A stretch of 64,000 nt of DNA, taken from positions 1 to 64,000 of the forward strand of contig JAIYAM010000015.1 of NCBI GenBank assembly GCA_027489065.1. Direction: 5' to 3'. The position numbers were made by a program, and so were the translations under genes. Positions 34,254-43,928 of this stretch are shown piece by piece (position 1 is the stretch's first letter; the number at the start of each line of letters is the position of its first letter). The notes beneath the pieces were generated by a model, which was not told where the DNA came from, searched no databases, and worked only from the letters and a program-made list of their open reading frames with translations. This DNA comes from Erythrobacteraceae bacterium. GTDB taxonomy: Bacteria > Pseudomonadota > Alphaproteobacteria > Sphingomonadales > Sphingomonadaceae.

Positions 34254-35537
34254 TTACCAGAAGAAGTCGTAGATCGTGTCCACCACCTCGCCGGAGTAGA
34301 TGTCGACGAGCAGCACATCATCATAATAGCGGACCCACTGGTACGGCCCGTAGGCCGGGGGCAGGCGGTAGGCCCAAGGATCGTTGATGAAGAAGCGCGG
34401 CTGGAAGAACAGGCTGTCGAGGAACAGCCCGACCGAGAGCCGGTTGTAACGGTGGCTGCGGAACGGCGCGTAATAGGGGCCGGGCCGGAAGAGGAACTGG
34501 TTGCCCCTGCGGAAATCGAACCAGTTGTAATTGCGGCTTGTGCGCCAGCGATTGTCCCAGCGGCGGAAGTCGCGATTGTCCCAGCCGGGTCGGCCGTTCC
34601 AGCCCCAGCGCCAGTCATCCCGTCGCCAGTCGCGGCGATCCGCCCGCCAGTCGCCGCGGCGCCCATCGCGCCAGTCGTCCCCGCGACGATCATCACGGCG
34701 CCCGTCGCGCCAGTCGCCGCGGTCACGGCCCGTGCCGAGCCAGCCGGCGTCTCCGCGGCCTCGGTTGCGGTCTTCGACCCGGTCTGCGCGGCGGTCGCCA
34801 CGGTCCTCGATGCGGTCTGCACGTCGGTCGCCTCGGTCCTCGATGCGGTCGGCGCGGACGTCACCGCGCTGCTCGATGCGGTCGGCGCGCCGTTCGCTGC
34901 GGCGATCGACCTGATCAGCGGCGGCATCGCGGCCGCGCCATTCGAGCCGTTCGGCGCGTGCGTCACCGCGCTGTTCGACGCGGTTCGCCTGCCATTCGCT
35001 GCGCCGGTCCACGCGATCGGCGCGCTGTTCGCTGCGATCATCGACCCGGTCGGCGCGCTGCTCGCTGCGGCGTTCGATCCGCGCTGGCCGAGGGGTGTCG
35101 GGCCGCGCCGATTGCGCGCTGGCGCCGACGCCGGCTCCGAAGCCGCCCCGCTCGCGGCGACCGCCACGCGCATCGCGGGGAGCCAATGTGGCGGCACCGG
35201 CTCCGACATCGGGATCGATGCGTGTGATCCGGGTCCGCGCCGGAGCGGAAGGCGTGTAGGCCGGCGGCGCGACGTAGGCGCGGCCAGCGGGCTCGGCGGT
35301 TCGCTCGAGACGCGCAGGCCGCTCGGCACGCGGAGCGCGCTCGGGCCGGGCAATCGCGGCCCGCGGCGGGCTGCCGCTGCGCTCCACGCGCGACGGACGC
35401 TCGAAGCGCGGGGGCGACGGATCGTCAGCCTCGGGGCTCGACACAGCCTGCGCTGCGGCAGGAACGGCCGGGAGGGTAAAGGCGAGGACCGCGGCGAGCG
35501 CCGCAAGCGATCCGCCTCTCGCAAAGAGGTTCATCAT
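34254..35537 (-). CDS. Periplasmic Arg-rich RcnB-like protein with hendecad repeats
   Basis: The 427-residue protein has a signal peptide (about 1-31, ending AAAQA). A Pro/Arg-rich linker follows. Residues 156-258 carry 11-residue repeats of the type RADRIEDRGDR, then comes an Arg/Trp/Asp-rich stretch to about 335. The last 40 residues (RLPPAYGPYQWVRYYDDVLL, then a VDIYSGEVVDTIYDFFW segment) match the RcnB fold, known in E. coli for nickel/cobalt homeostasis. In sphingomonads such C-termini are common on proteins of unknown role. The 11-residue periodicity suggests a right-handed coiled coil. Confidence 0.8.
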   Translation of the reverse strand: MMNLFARGGSLAALAAVLAFTLPAVPAAAQAVSSPEADDPSPPRFERPSRVERSGSPPRAAIARPERAPRAERPARLERTAEPAGRAYVAPPAYTPSAPARTRITRIDPDVGAGAATLAPRDARGGRRERGGFGAGVGASAQSARPDTPRPARIERRSEQRADRVDDRSEQRADRVDRRSEWQANRVEQRGDARAERLEWRGRDAAADQVDRRSERRADRIEQRGDVRADRIEDRGDRRADRIEDRGDRRADRVEDRNRGRGDAGWLGTGRDRGDWRDGRRDDRRGDDWRDGRRGDWRADRRDWRRDDWRWGWNGRPGWDNRDFRRWDNRWRTSRNYNWFDFRRGNQFLFRPGPYYAPFRSHRYNRLSVGLFLDSLFFQPRFFINDPWAYRLPPAYGPYQWVRYYDDVLLVDIYSGEVVDTIYDFFW

Positions 35538-35719
35538 CAGTAGTGCCTCCAGTTGCGCCCGCCCACCACAGACGGCTTGTTCGGATGGACATCGATTTAC
35601 CGCGCACGATCTGTCGCGGGGATGAACCGCCCCGCCGATGTTCAGAAAAAATACGTGCTACATGAATGCGCCTCCGGGCCCTTGACGCGCAGGGTGGTCC
35701 CGCCGCAGGGGATGAGGCC

Positions 35720-36307
35720 ATGTTTGAAACGCTAGACGACTGTCTGACCGATTGCCGCAATCGCCTGATCCGCGCAGCGCTCGACCGCCGCTCGCCGATG
35801 CACACACCGGTTGTGGTGAGCGGGGATGTCGATGCGCGGGTGATGGTGCTGCGCGCCTTCGATGGCGATGCATGGGCCCTGCGCTTCCACACCGATGCCC
35901 GCGCGCCCAAGGCCGCCGCCTTCGTGGCAGACACTCGCGCGGGGCTCCTGTTCTACGACAAGGGCGCGAAGGTGCAGATCCGCGCCCGGGGGCGGGCGGA
36001 AATCCTCACGGACACCCCCGAGGTCGATGCGGCATGGGCTGCGAGCACCAATTTCGCGCGGCGCTGCTATCTGGGCGAGGGTCCGGGCGCTTTGAGCGAT
36101 GTGCCCACTTCGGGCCTGCCGCCCGAATTCGAAGGGGCCGAGCCCGACGACGCGCAGCTCGTCCCGGCGCGGGAGAATTTCGCACTGCTGCGGGTGACGC
36201 TTGCGTCGCTTGACTGGCTCTATCTTGCCCATACCGGGCACGTGCGCGCGCAATTCGTGCGCGGGGATGGGGCGGCGGCTTGGGAGGGTCGCTGGGTCTC
36301 GCCCTGA
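35720..36307 (+). CDS. Pyridoxamine 5'-phosphate oxidase-family flavoprotein
   Basis: The 195-residue split-barrel protein of the PNPOx-like family contains RVMVLRAFDGDAWALRFHTDARAPKAAAF (FMN-phosphate-binding strand pair) and the C-terminal DWLYLAHTGHVRAQF. It is not the canonical PdxH, because the C-terminal RLxP/substrate motif of PdxH is not seen, so the substrate is undetermined. The start ATG 35720 is preceded by GATGAGG; the frame extends upstream to 35666 with an alternative ATG. It converges on the GGDEF-type gene with four bases between. Confidence 0.82.
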   Translation: MFETLDDCLTDCRNRLIRAALDRRSPMHTPVVVSGDVDARVMVLRAFDGDAWALRFHTDARAPKAAAFVADTRAGLLFYDKGAKVQIRARGRAEILTDTPEVDAAWAASTNFARRCYLGEGPGALSDVPTSGLPPEFEGAEPDDAQLVPARENFALLRVTLASLDWLYLAHTGHVRAQFVRGDGAAAWEGRWVSP

Positions 36308-36311
36308 ACGG

Positions 36312-36980
36312 CTAGGCCGCCGACACCGCGTCCGAAGGCGCCGGTGCAGGAGCAGGGGCGGGCAGGAGGAGGATCTCCTCGATATCGCTGGCTGGCACCA
36401 CCCGGTCTGCGCCGTTTGCCACCGCCGCCTCCAGCGCATTCCTGGCGCGCCGGTCGAGCCCTTCATGGCTTTCCCCGAATCGCTCCGCGGCGACACCAAA
36501 GCTTGCGGTCAGCCGCACGTCCTTGCCGAGCTGCGGCAAGCGCAGCTGCTTGAGCGTGCGGCGCAGCCGGTCGGCGATGTGCACCGCCGCGCGCTCGTCG
36601 GCGCCGGGGATGAAAATGGTGAAGCCGTCCGCTTCGTTGAGTGCGATCCTGTCCTGGCGGCGCAGGCCCACGCGCATCACCGCAGCGACATGGTCGCGCA
36701 CTTCGTCGCAGGTGTCATGGCTCCAACCCGAGGGTCCCTGCGCGAATTGGTCGATCCGGCCGTGCAGCAGCGCGTGGGAGGCACTGCGCCGCGCGTTGCG
36801 GTGCAATGCCAGATCTATCGTCCGGCCGAGGTTTTCACGCTTCAGCAGGTCACGGACCGGATCCGGCCGCGCATCGAGATGCCGGGCCGAGCGCCAGTGG
36901 CCAAGCCAGCCGCCGACAAAGGCGCAGCCCGCGCATAGCAAGACCGCCACTTCCAGCGGCACAATAATCCCCGTTGCCAC
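36312..36980 (-). CDS. Membrane-anchored degenerate GGDEF-domain protein
   Basis: The 222-residue protein has one N-terminal membrane helix (about 4-25) and a GGDEF-type domain (about 50-195). It retains the fold landmarks, but the active-site motif reads EADGF instead of GGDEF: both Gly and the catalytic Glu are lost. No RxxD inhibitory site is clear. It is very unlikely to make c-di-GMP and may bind nucleotide or act as a scaffold. The start is GTG 36980. A Pro/Ala repeat forms the C-terminal tail. Confidence 0.8.
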   Translation of the reverse strand: MATGIIVPLEVAVLLCAGCAFVGGWLGHWRSARHLDARPDPVRDLLKRENLGRTIDLALHRNARRSASHALLHGRIDQFAQGPSGWSHDTCDEVRDHVAAVMRVGLRRQDRIALNEADGFTIFIPGADERAAVHIADRLRRTLKQLRLPQLGKDVRLTASFGVAAERFGESHEGLDRRARNALEAAVANGADRVVPASDIEEILLLPAPAPAPAPSDAVSAA

Positions 36981-37049
36981 GCCCCTGTTTTCCCTTCGCG
37001 ACCCTTTGGTGTCGTTAAGGAGAGTGACGTAGCGCTGCTTAAGAACGGG

Positions 37050-37077
37050 TAAAGTCTGCGCCCGAGCGGCCTGTCAA
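37050..37077 (-). promoter_or_regulatory. Predicted promoter of the degenerate GGDEF gene
   Basis: Reading the minus strand, a perfect TTGACA lies at 37077-37072 and ACTTTA at 37055-37050, with a 16-base spacer. It would give a leader of about 60 bases before the GTG at 36980. It also sits between this gene and ettA, so the two are separate transcripts. Confidence 0.5.
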
Positions 37078-37114
37078 AATTAACGAAACCGCACAGACGA
37101 GACCGGGAGCGAGC

Positions 37115-38788
<1,674 letters not shown>

Positions 38789-38908
38789 CGGTTGAGTCCT
38801 TCGGGATCGTGAATTCGGGTGGGGAGGTTCGGGTGCGCAGATAGGGAAGGGGAGGGGCAAGGGCAAGCGGGTAGACAGGTGCGCGGGGCAGGGATAGCAA
38901 CGCGTCCC

Positions 38909-40339
38909 ATGACCAAGCCCCTTATTGCGCTCGCCGCTCTCGCCCTCGCCGTTCCCGCTCAGGCGAAGACACCGGCTGCCCCGCCGCCGCCCGCTCCGAG
39001 TCTCGAGCAGATCGCGGATGATGCGCTGAAGAGCGACAGCCACGCCTGGGACTTCGTCGAGGGGATCACGACCGAGGTCGGTCAGCGCCAGGCCGGGACC
39101 GAAGCCGAGGCGCGCGGGCGCGCATGGGCGGTCGCCTGGCTCAAGGCCAAGGGTTTCAGGAACGTCGCCGACGAGCCCTACATGATGCCGACGTGGGTTC
39201 CGGGGGAACCGGGCAGCGCGGAGATCGTCAGCCCCTTCCCGCAGAGCCTTGCGGTGGCTCCGCTGGGTGACAGCGGCTCTACGGGGCCCGAGGGGATCAC
39301 CGCCGAAGTGGTGATGTTCAGGACCGTCGCCGATCTTCAGGCCGCGCCCCAAGGCAGCCTCAAGGGCAAGATCGCCTATGTCAGCAATGCCATGACCCGC
39401 ACGCAGGACGGCAGCCAGTACGGCTTTGCCGGGCCGACGCGCTGGGTTGCCTCAGGCATCGCGGCGAGCAAGGGCGCTCTCGCCACGGTCATCAAGTCCG
39501 TCGGCACCGACCTGCACCGCAATCCCCACACCGGGGGCACGGATTTTCCCGAAGGTGTGAAGCCGACCCCCGGGGGCGCGCTGAGCAACCCCGATGCGGC
39601 TAACCTTGAGCGCATGTTCGCCCGCGCCAAGGGCAGGCCGATCACCATGAAGCTGGTGCTGACCCCGCGCTTCCTCGGCGAAACGCAGAGCGGCAATGTT
39701 GTTGGCGAGATCGTGGGCCGCAATCCCTCGCTTCCGCCCGTGCTGCTGGCCTGCCACCTCGACAGCTGGTGGCTTGGCACGGGCGCGATCGATGACGGCG
39801 CGGGCTGCGCGATCATCGCGGCGGCTGCGAAGAACGTGAGCGCCGCCGGCCAGCCGCTGCGCACCATTCGCGTCCTGTTCGCGGGCGCCGAGGAGACCGG
39901 GCTGTTCGGCAGCGCGGCCTACAGCAAGGCGCACATCAACGAGACCATCGCAGTCGGCCTCGAAAGCGATTTCGGCGCGGACCGGATCTGGCGCTTCGAT
40001 TCGAACTTCCGGACAAGCAACCCGGCGCTGCACAAGAAGATCGCGCTTGCCGTCGCCCGCTTCGGCGTTTCGGCAGGCACCGATGTCGCTGGTGGCGGAG
40101 CAGACCTCAACATCGTGCGCGACCAGAAGGGCGCGCTCGTCGATCTTCAGCAGGACGGCACCCGCTATTTCGATCTGCACCACACGCCCGACGACACGCT
40201 CGACAAGATCGATCCGGTGCAGCTGCGCCAGAACGTCGCGGTGTGGACGCAGGTGGTCGGTATCCTCGCGAACGAGGCGACCTCCATCCAGACCGGCGGG
40301 CCGATTCCGGCCGCGCCGCCGATCATGACCGGCAAGTAG
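38909..40339 (+). CDS. Secreted M28-family zinc aminopeptidase/carboxypeptidase
   Basis: The 476-residue protein has a signal peptide (1-20, ending AQA). The M28 zinc ligands are visible: His and Asp in LACHLDSWWLGTGAIDDG near 285-300, catalytic Glu-Glu in FAGAEETGLFGS near 330, Asp in LESDFGAD and His in DLHHTPDD near 430. An inserted PA-like domain occupies about 110-200. The pattern resembles carboxypeptidase Q/aminopeptidase enzymes that process peptides in the periplasm. Confidence 0.88.
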   Translation: MTKPLIALAALALAVPAQAKTPAAPPPPAPSLEQIADDALKSDSHAWDFVEGITTEVGQRQAGTEAEARGRAWAVAWLKAKGFRNVADEPYMMPTWVPGEPGSAEIVSPFPQSLAVAPLGDSGSTGPEGITAEVVMFRTVADLQAAPQGSLKGKIAYVSNAMTRTQDGSQYGFAGPTRWVASGIAASKGALATVIKSVGTDLHRNPHTGGTDFPEGVKPTPGGALSNPDAANLERMFARAKGRPITMKLVLTPRFLGETQSGNVVGEIVGRNPSLPPVLLACHLDSWWLGTGAIDDGAGCAIIAAAAKNVSAAGQPLRTIRVLFAGAEETGLFGSAAYSKAHINETIAVGLESDFGADRIWRFDSNFRTSNPALHKKIALAVARFGVSAGTDVAGGGADLNIVRDQKGALVDLQQDGTRYFDLHHTPDDTLDKIDPVQLRQNVAVWTQVVGILANEATSIQTGGPIPAAPPIMTGK

Positions 40340-40340
40340 C

Positions 40341-41894
40341 TCAGGCTGCGCGGCTCAGCGCAGGCGGGCCGACCGAACTGTCGCCCTGCCGCTGGAAGCG
40401 CGCGACCTGATCGTTGAGATCTTCGGCGCTTCGCAGCAATTCTAGCGAGGCAGCGCTGGTCTGTTCGGCCATGGCCGCGTTCTGCTGCATTCCCCGGTCA
40501 AGCATCCCCATGGCCGCGTCGATCTCGCGGATCGCTTGAAGAGTGTTGGCCGAGCCGACCGTTATCCGGTCGACCTGCCCAGCGATCTCGGAGAAGCGCG
40601 AGACCAGCGAGGCGAGCAGGCTCACCATCTGCTGGACGCGAGTCACGCCGAGCGCGACCTCGTCCTTGGAACTGGCGACCATCTCCTTGATTGCGCTCGC
40701 CGACTGGGCCGAACGCTGCGCCAGCTCGCGAACCTCGTTGGCGACGACAGCGAAGCCCTTGCCCGCTTCGCCCGCGCGTGCGGCTTCGACCCCGGCGTTC
40801 AATGCAAGCAGGTTGGTCTGGAAGGCGATGGTGTCGATGAAGGCGATAGTCTCGCCGATCTCGGCCGAGGATGCCTCGATCCGGGTCATGGCCTCGACTG
40901 CGCCGTTGATGTCCTGCGCGCCGCGATCGGCATCGGCCTTGGCTCCCAAAGCGGTGTCGCGGGTCTCCGTCCAGAGCATCGCCTGCCCTTCGATCGCGCG
41001 CAGCAGGTCGCCGGCGGTGCGGGCGACGGTCTCGATCGCGGCGGTCTGCTGTTCGGTCTTGCCGGCAAGGTCGCCCGATGCCTCGCGCAGTTCGTGCGCG
41101 CCGCTTGCCACGCCTTCCGCGGTGAGCGCAACGGCGCTGACCAGCTGGTCGAGCGCAGTGCAGCTTTCGTTGAGCAACGCGCGCGCCTGATCATATTCGC
41201 CTGGGAACTGCGCTACGATCCGGGTCGACAGGTCGCCCGCGGCAAGCGCCCGCAGCCGGTCGCTGAGGCCGGTCAGCACGAAGCGTTGCTCGGCAGCTAT
41301 GCCTTCGCGTTCGGCGTGGCGTTCCTCGTCGAGCTTGGCCTGGGCAATGCGCGCCTCGGTCAATCCGCGGATCAGAGTCTCGAACTGGCGGCACAGAGCG
41401 ATGAGCACACCGGCCTCGATCAGCACGATCACCGCGTGGAACACCACTCGCCCGAGGTCCGCGCCCTCGGGAAAGACATAGGCGGGGGCCGCGAAGTTGA
41501 GAGAGAGGTGGTGGACCGCCGTGACCGCCGTGCCGATTACGATCACCCGCCAGTCGGCAAGCGCCGCCAGCACCGCGAGGAAGGCGAAGAACACCATGTG
41601 CATGTCGAGCAGCCACCCGGTAGTGCTGGCCAAAGCCAGCGCCAGCCCGGCGAGCAGCGGATAGGTCACGGCGATGGCAACGCGCGCAACCGGGTCCGAT
41701 CGGCGCGTCACGGCGAACCATACGGGAGCCGCCACAAGGAGCGCGGCACTGAGCGCAATGAGGGGCGTGTCGACTACGAGCCCCCAGATCACCAGCACGG
41801 CGCCGATCAGGCCGGCAAGGGAGCCCACGACCCGCACGCCGCTCTCGCGCAGTTGGCGCATGTCGTCGATCATGACCGAAGCTGTCGGGGCCAT
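40341..41894 (-). CDS. Methyl-accepting chemotaxis protein, six-helix membrane sensor
   Basis: This 517-residue MCP lacks a periplasmic sensor domain. Residues about 20-175 form six membrane helices including the HHLSLNFAAPAYVFP segment common in alphaproteobacterial MCPs. A HAMP-like region follows (RLRALAAGDLSTRI). The cytoplasmic hairpin tip is [44 protein letters not shown] 41894 has an excellent Shine-Dalgarno (GGAGGAGAAGG) and overlaps the stop of the preceding small gene (TGATG). It is the last gene of the che operon. Confidence 0.93.
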   Translation of the reverse strand: MAPTASVMIDDMRQLRESGVRVVGSLAGLIGAVLVIWGLVVDTPLIALSAALLVAAPVWFAVTRRSDPVARVAIAVTYPLLAGLALALASTTGWLLDMHMVFFAFLAVLAALADWRVIVIGTAVTAVHHLSLNFAAPAYVFPEGADLGRVVFHAVIVLIEAGVLIALCRQFETLIRGLTEARIAQAKLDEERHAEREGIAAEQRFVLTGLSDRLRALAAGDLSTRIVAQFPGEYDQARALLNESCTALDQLVSAVALTAEGVASGAHELREASGDLAGKTEQQTAAIETVARTAGDLLRAIEGQAMLWTETRDTALGAKADADRGAQDINGAVEAMTRIEASSAEIGETIAFIDTIAFQTNLLALNAGVEAARAGEAGKGFAVVANEVRELAQRSAQSASAIKEMVASSKDEVALGVTRVQQMVSLLASLVSRFSEIAGQVDRITVGSANTLQAIREIDAAMGMLDRGMQQNAAMAEQTSAASLELLRSAEDLNDQVARFQRQGDSSVGPPALSRAA

Positions 41895-42196
41895 CACCTT
41901 CTCCTCCCGGGTTGGCAGCCTCGCGTGTCGGCCGCGACGGGCAGAATCCCGGCGCTGACCGCACTCAGCAGGCTGTGATTGTCGGCCATGCGGGCGATCA
42001 CGCGGCCCTTGGCGGTGTCGAGCTCGAGCAGCGGGGCGCCTTCGCGGTCCGCCCAGTCGAGCACGGCGCCGAGATCGCTTGTCGCCAGCGGCACCAGCAG
42101 CGCTGCCTGACCGGCGCGCGGCAGGAGCGTGGCGGCGCCGAGCGCCAGCACCACCGCAGCGCCGTGCATCCCGACAAGCGCACGCTCAGCGCGCAT
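41894..42196 (-). CDS. Small membrane protein in the che operon
   Basis: The 100-residue protein has one N-terminal hydrophobic segment (about 12-38) and a C-terminal soluble part with LLVPLATSDLGAVLDWADREGAPLLELDTAKGRVIAR. No family is recognised. It overlaps the preceding gene by 11 bases and its stop overlaps the MCP start, so it is embedded in the operon. The Shine-Dalgarno is weak; translation may depend on coupling. The reading frame is supported by position and by the absence of another candidate for the gap. Confidence 0.6.
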   Translation of the reverse strand: MRAERALVGMHGAAVVLALGAATLLPRAGQAALLVPLATSDLGAVLDWADREGAPLLELDTAKGRVIARMADNHSLLSAVSAGILPVAADTRGCQPGRRR

Positions 42197-42488
42197 CGAT
42201 CTGTTCCAGTGCGAGCCGCAGTTCGCCAAGGCGAATGCTGGCGACCGCGGCCTGCGGGTCAGGCGCGGCGAGCACGCTCGCCATTTCGCGCAAGGACTGG
42301 GCGAGCTTGTCGATCTGCTGCAACTGCACGAGATAGCGTCCCGCCACGGCAGCGTCGCTGCACAGCACCAGGCCGAACTGCTCGGCCTCCTCGGCGAGGT
42401 GCGAAAGCTGCGCGGCAATGCCGCCAAGCAGCGCGGGCGTATGCGGCGCGCCGGAGTGCGGCATGACATGGGGGGCTGCTGCGGACAT
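42186..42488 (-). CDS. Helical che-operon protein with CheZ-like D-x3-Q motif
   Basis: The 100-residue protein is almost wholly helical. The segment LQQIDKLAQSLREM (about 57-70) aligns with the CheZ active-site helix (FQDLTGQVIKRM): D is followed by Q four positions later, then a hydrophobic residue, a basic residue and Met at matching places. In CheZ these Asp and Gln residues remove phosphate from CheY. The operon has no recognisable cheZ, cheC or cheX, which makes a minimal phosphatase plausible. This is inference from a short motif plus position; another helical che-associated role is possible. Confidence 0.65.
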   Translation of the reverse strand: MSAAAPHVMPHSGAPHTPALLGGIAAQLSHLAEEAEQFGLVLCSDAAVAGRYLVQLQQIDKLAQSLREMASVLAAPDPQAAVASIRLGELRLALEQIDAR

Positions 42489-42490
42489 CC

Positions 42491-42931
42491 TCAGGCTGCC
42501 AGCTCGATCGGCTCGTCGGCCATCAGCCGCGCGAGGTCGAGCACCATCACCATGTCGTCACCCAGCGGCGCGATCCCTTCGAGGAAGTGGGTGATGGTCT
42601 CGTGCCCCATCGCGTCCGGCTGCTGGAGCGTGCCAGCCTCGATCGAAACGATGTCGGCTACGTCGTGGACGATCAGGCCGCGCATCTGTCCTTGATGTTC
42701 AATGACAATGATCGGGTTACGGGGCGTGGCGTCGGTCGGCGTCCAGCCGAGCCGCGCGGCAAGGTCGATCACCGGCAGCACCGCACCGCGCAGGTTGACG
42801 ACACCGGCCACGTAATCGGGCACGCGCGGGAGGCGGGTGACGGGCGACCACGCGCGGATTTCGCGTACGGTCATGATGTCGATGCCGAACCGCTGACTGG
42901 CGATCCCGAAGGTGATGAGTTCGTGGCGCAT
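42491..42931 (-). CDS. cheW: Chemotaxis coupling protein CheW
   Basis: CheW links MCPs to CheA. The 146 residues contain the two SH3-like subdomains with the landmarks LITFGIASQRFGIDIMTVREIR, RVPDYVAGVVNLRGAVLPVIDL (NLRG loop) and the C-terminal ILDL-type strand VMVLDLARLM. It is the only stand-alone CheW in the window. The neighbours are cheY upstream and the CheZ-like protein downstream. Confidence 0.95.
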   Translation of the reverse strand: MRHELITFGIASQRFGIDIMTVREIRAWSPVTRLPRVPDYVAGVVNLRGAVLPVIDLAARLGWTPTDATPRNPIIVIEHQGQMRGLIVHDVADIVSIEAGTLQQPDAMGHETITHFLEGIAPLGDDMVMVLDLARLMADEPIELAA

Positions 42932-42959
42932 GGTGGGGGCGTTCCTCTGGCGCGGGAAA

Positions 42960-43343
42960 TCAGTGGATCACGCGCCGGAGCGCGGCGGTGAGCTTGTCGG
43001 CATCGAAGGGCTTGACGATCCAGCCGGTCGCCCCGGCATTGCGGGCGCGCTGCTTCTTCTCGTCCGAGCTTTCGGTGGTCAGCACCAGGATCGGGCGCTC
43101 GGCATGGAGCGCGCTGGTGCGCAATTTCTCGATCAGCCCGAAGCCGTCGAGGCGCGGCATGTTGATGTCGGTGATGATCACGTCGACCTCGTTCGACGCC
43201 AGCCATTCGAGCGCCTCCTGCCCGTCCTCGCATTGTTCGACCGCGAACCCGCGCGAGGTCAGGGCGCCGAGCAGCAGCGCGCGCATCGAGGCGCTGTCGT
43301 CGACCGTGAGGACCCGGATCGGGGTGGTGTTGCTGGCTTGCAT
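42960..43343 (-). CDS. cheY: CheY-type response regulator
   Basis: This 127-residue single receiver domain has the acidic pair in VDDSASMR, phosphoacceptor Asp in IITDINMPRLDG, Thr in LTTESSD and Lys in WIVKPFDADKL. The LTTESSDEKKQRARNAGATGWIVKPF segment is the standard CheY pattern. It follows cheD in the operon and is the obvious partner of CheA. Confidence 0.96.
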   Translation of the reverse strand: MQASNTTPIRVLTVDDSASMRALLLGALTSRGFAVEQCEDGQEALEWLASNEVDVIITDINMPRLDGFGLIEKLRTSALHAERPILVLTTESSDEKKQRARNAGATGWIVKPFDADKLTAALRRVIH

Positions 43344-43361
43344 GATGTGCTCCGTTTGGGC

Positions 43362-43928
43362 TCAGAATAGTTCGACGGTGCCAAGCGCCGATTGCGGCCG
43401 CCCCAGTGGTTTCTGCGTAGGGGCGGTGTCGGCAGGAACCAGCCGCGCGCGCACTTGGCCGCTCGCCGGGCGGAACTGGATGCGCCGCGCCTGTGTGCCC
43501 TCGAGGTCCTCGAACACCTTGGGGATGCCCTCGCGATCGAGGAACTGGCGGGCGAAGGCGGCATTGGCGGTGCCGATCGGGGAAAGATCGGGATTGAGGT
43601 TCGCGCCGCCGTAGAGCCGCGCGCGCATCCGGCTCTTGCGGGCGCCGAGGCCGAGCATCTCGTTGATCAGCAGCTCCATGAGGAACAGCCCGTAGTCGCT
43701 GTCGAAGGCGGCGGTACGCATGTGGGCAGGCGGTTCGGCGAGGAGGAAGTGGTTCATGCCGCCGACCCGCGCAACCGGATCGAACAAGCAGGTGGCCACG
43801 CAGCTGCCGAGGATGGTGCTCATCTCCACGCGCGGATCGGTGCTGGCCTTGGCCTCACCCTGAACGATCGTCACGCGGATCGCCTCGCCTTGCATGGGCG
43901 TGATGGCGAAGGGGGTCATGTCGGTCAT
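43362..43928 (-). CDS. cheD: Chemoreceptor glutamine deamidase CheD
   Basis: CheD deamidates Gln and demethylates MCPs. The 188 residues include the catalytic Cys in STILGSCVATCLFD and His in GGMNHFLLAEPP, plus KSRMRARLYGGAN. It is longer than typical CheD (about 160) by a C-terminal tail. The ATG 43928 overlaps the cheB stop (ATGA). No cheC gene, the usual regulator of CheD, is seen in the window. Confidence 0.94.
   Translation of the reverse strand: MTDMTPFAITPMQGEAIRVTIVQGEAKASTDPRVEMSTILGSCVATCLFDPVARVGGMNHFLLAEPPAHMRTAAFDSDYGLFLMELLINEMLGLGARKSRMRARLYGGANLNPDLSPIGTANAAFARQFLDREGIPKVFEDLEGTQARRIQFRPASGQVRARLVPADTAPTQKPLGRPQSALGTVELF

Noticed and set aside
34242-35543. 433-codon plus-strand frame, Ala/Val-rich and hydrophobic, opposite the RcnB-like gene
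   Set aside because: Its composition is the mirror of the Arg-rich repeats; the minus-strand gene has a signal peptide, Shine-Dalgarno and recognisable C-terminus.
38789-39352. N-terminal extension of EttA
   Set aside because: The extension overlaps the divergent M28 peptidase gene; the conserved EttA start is at 38788.
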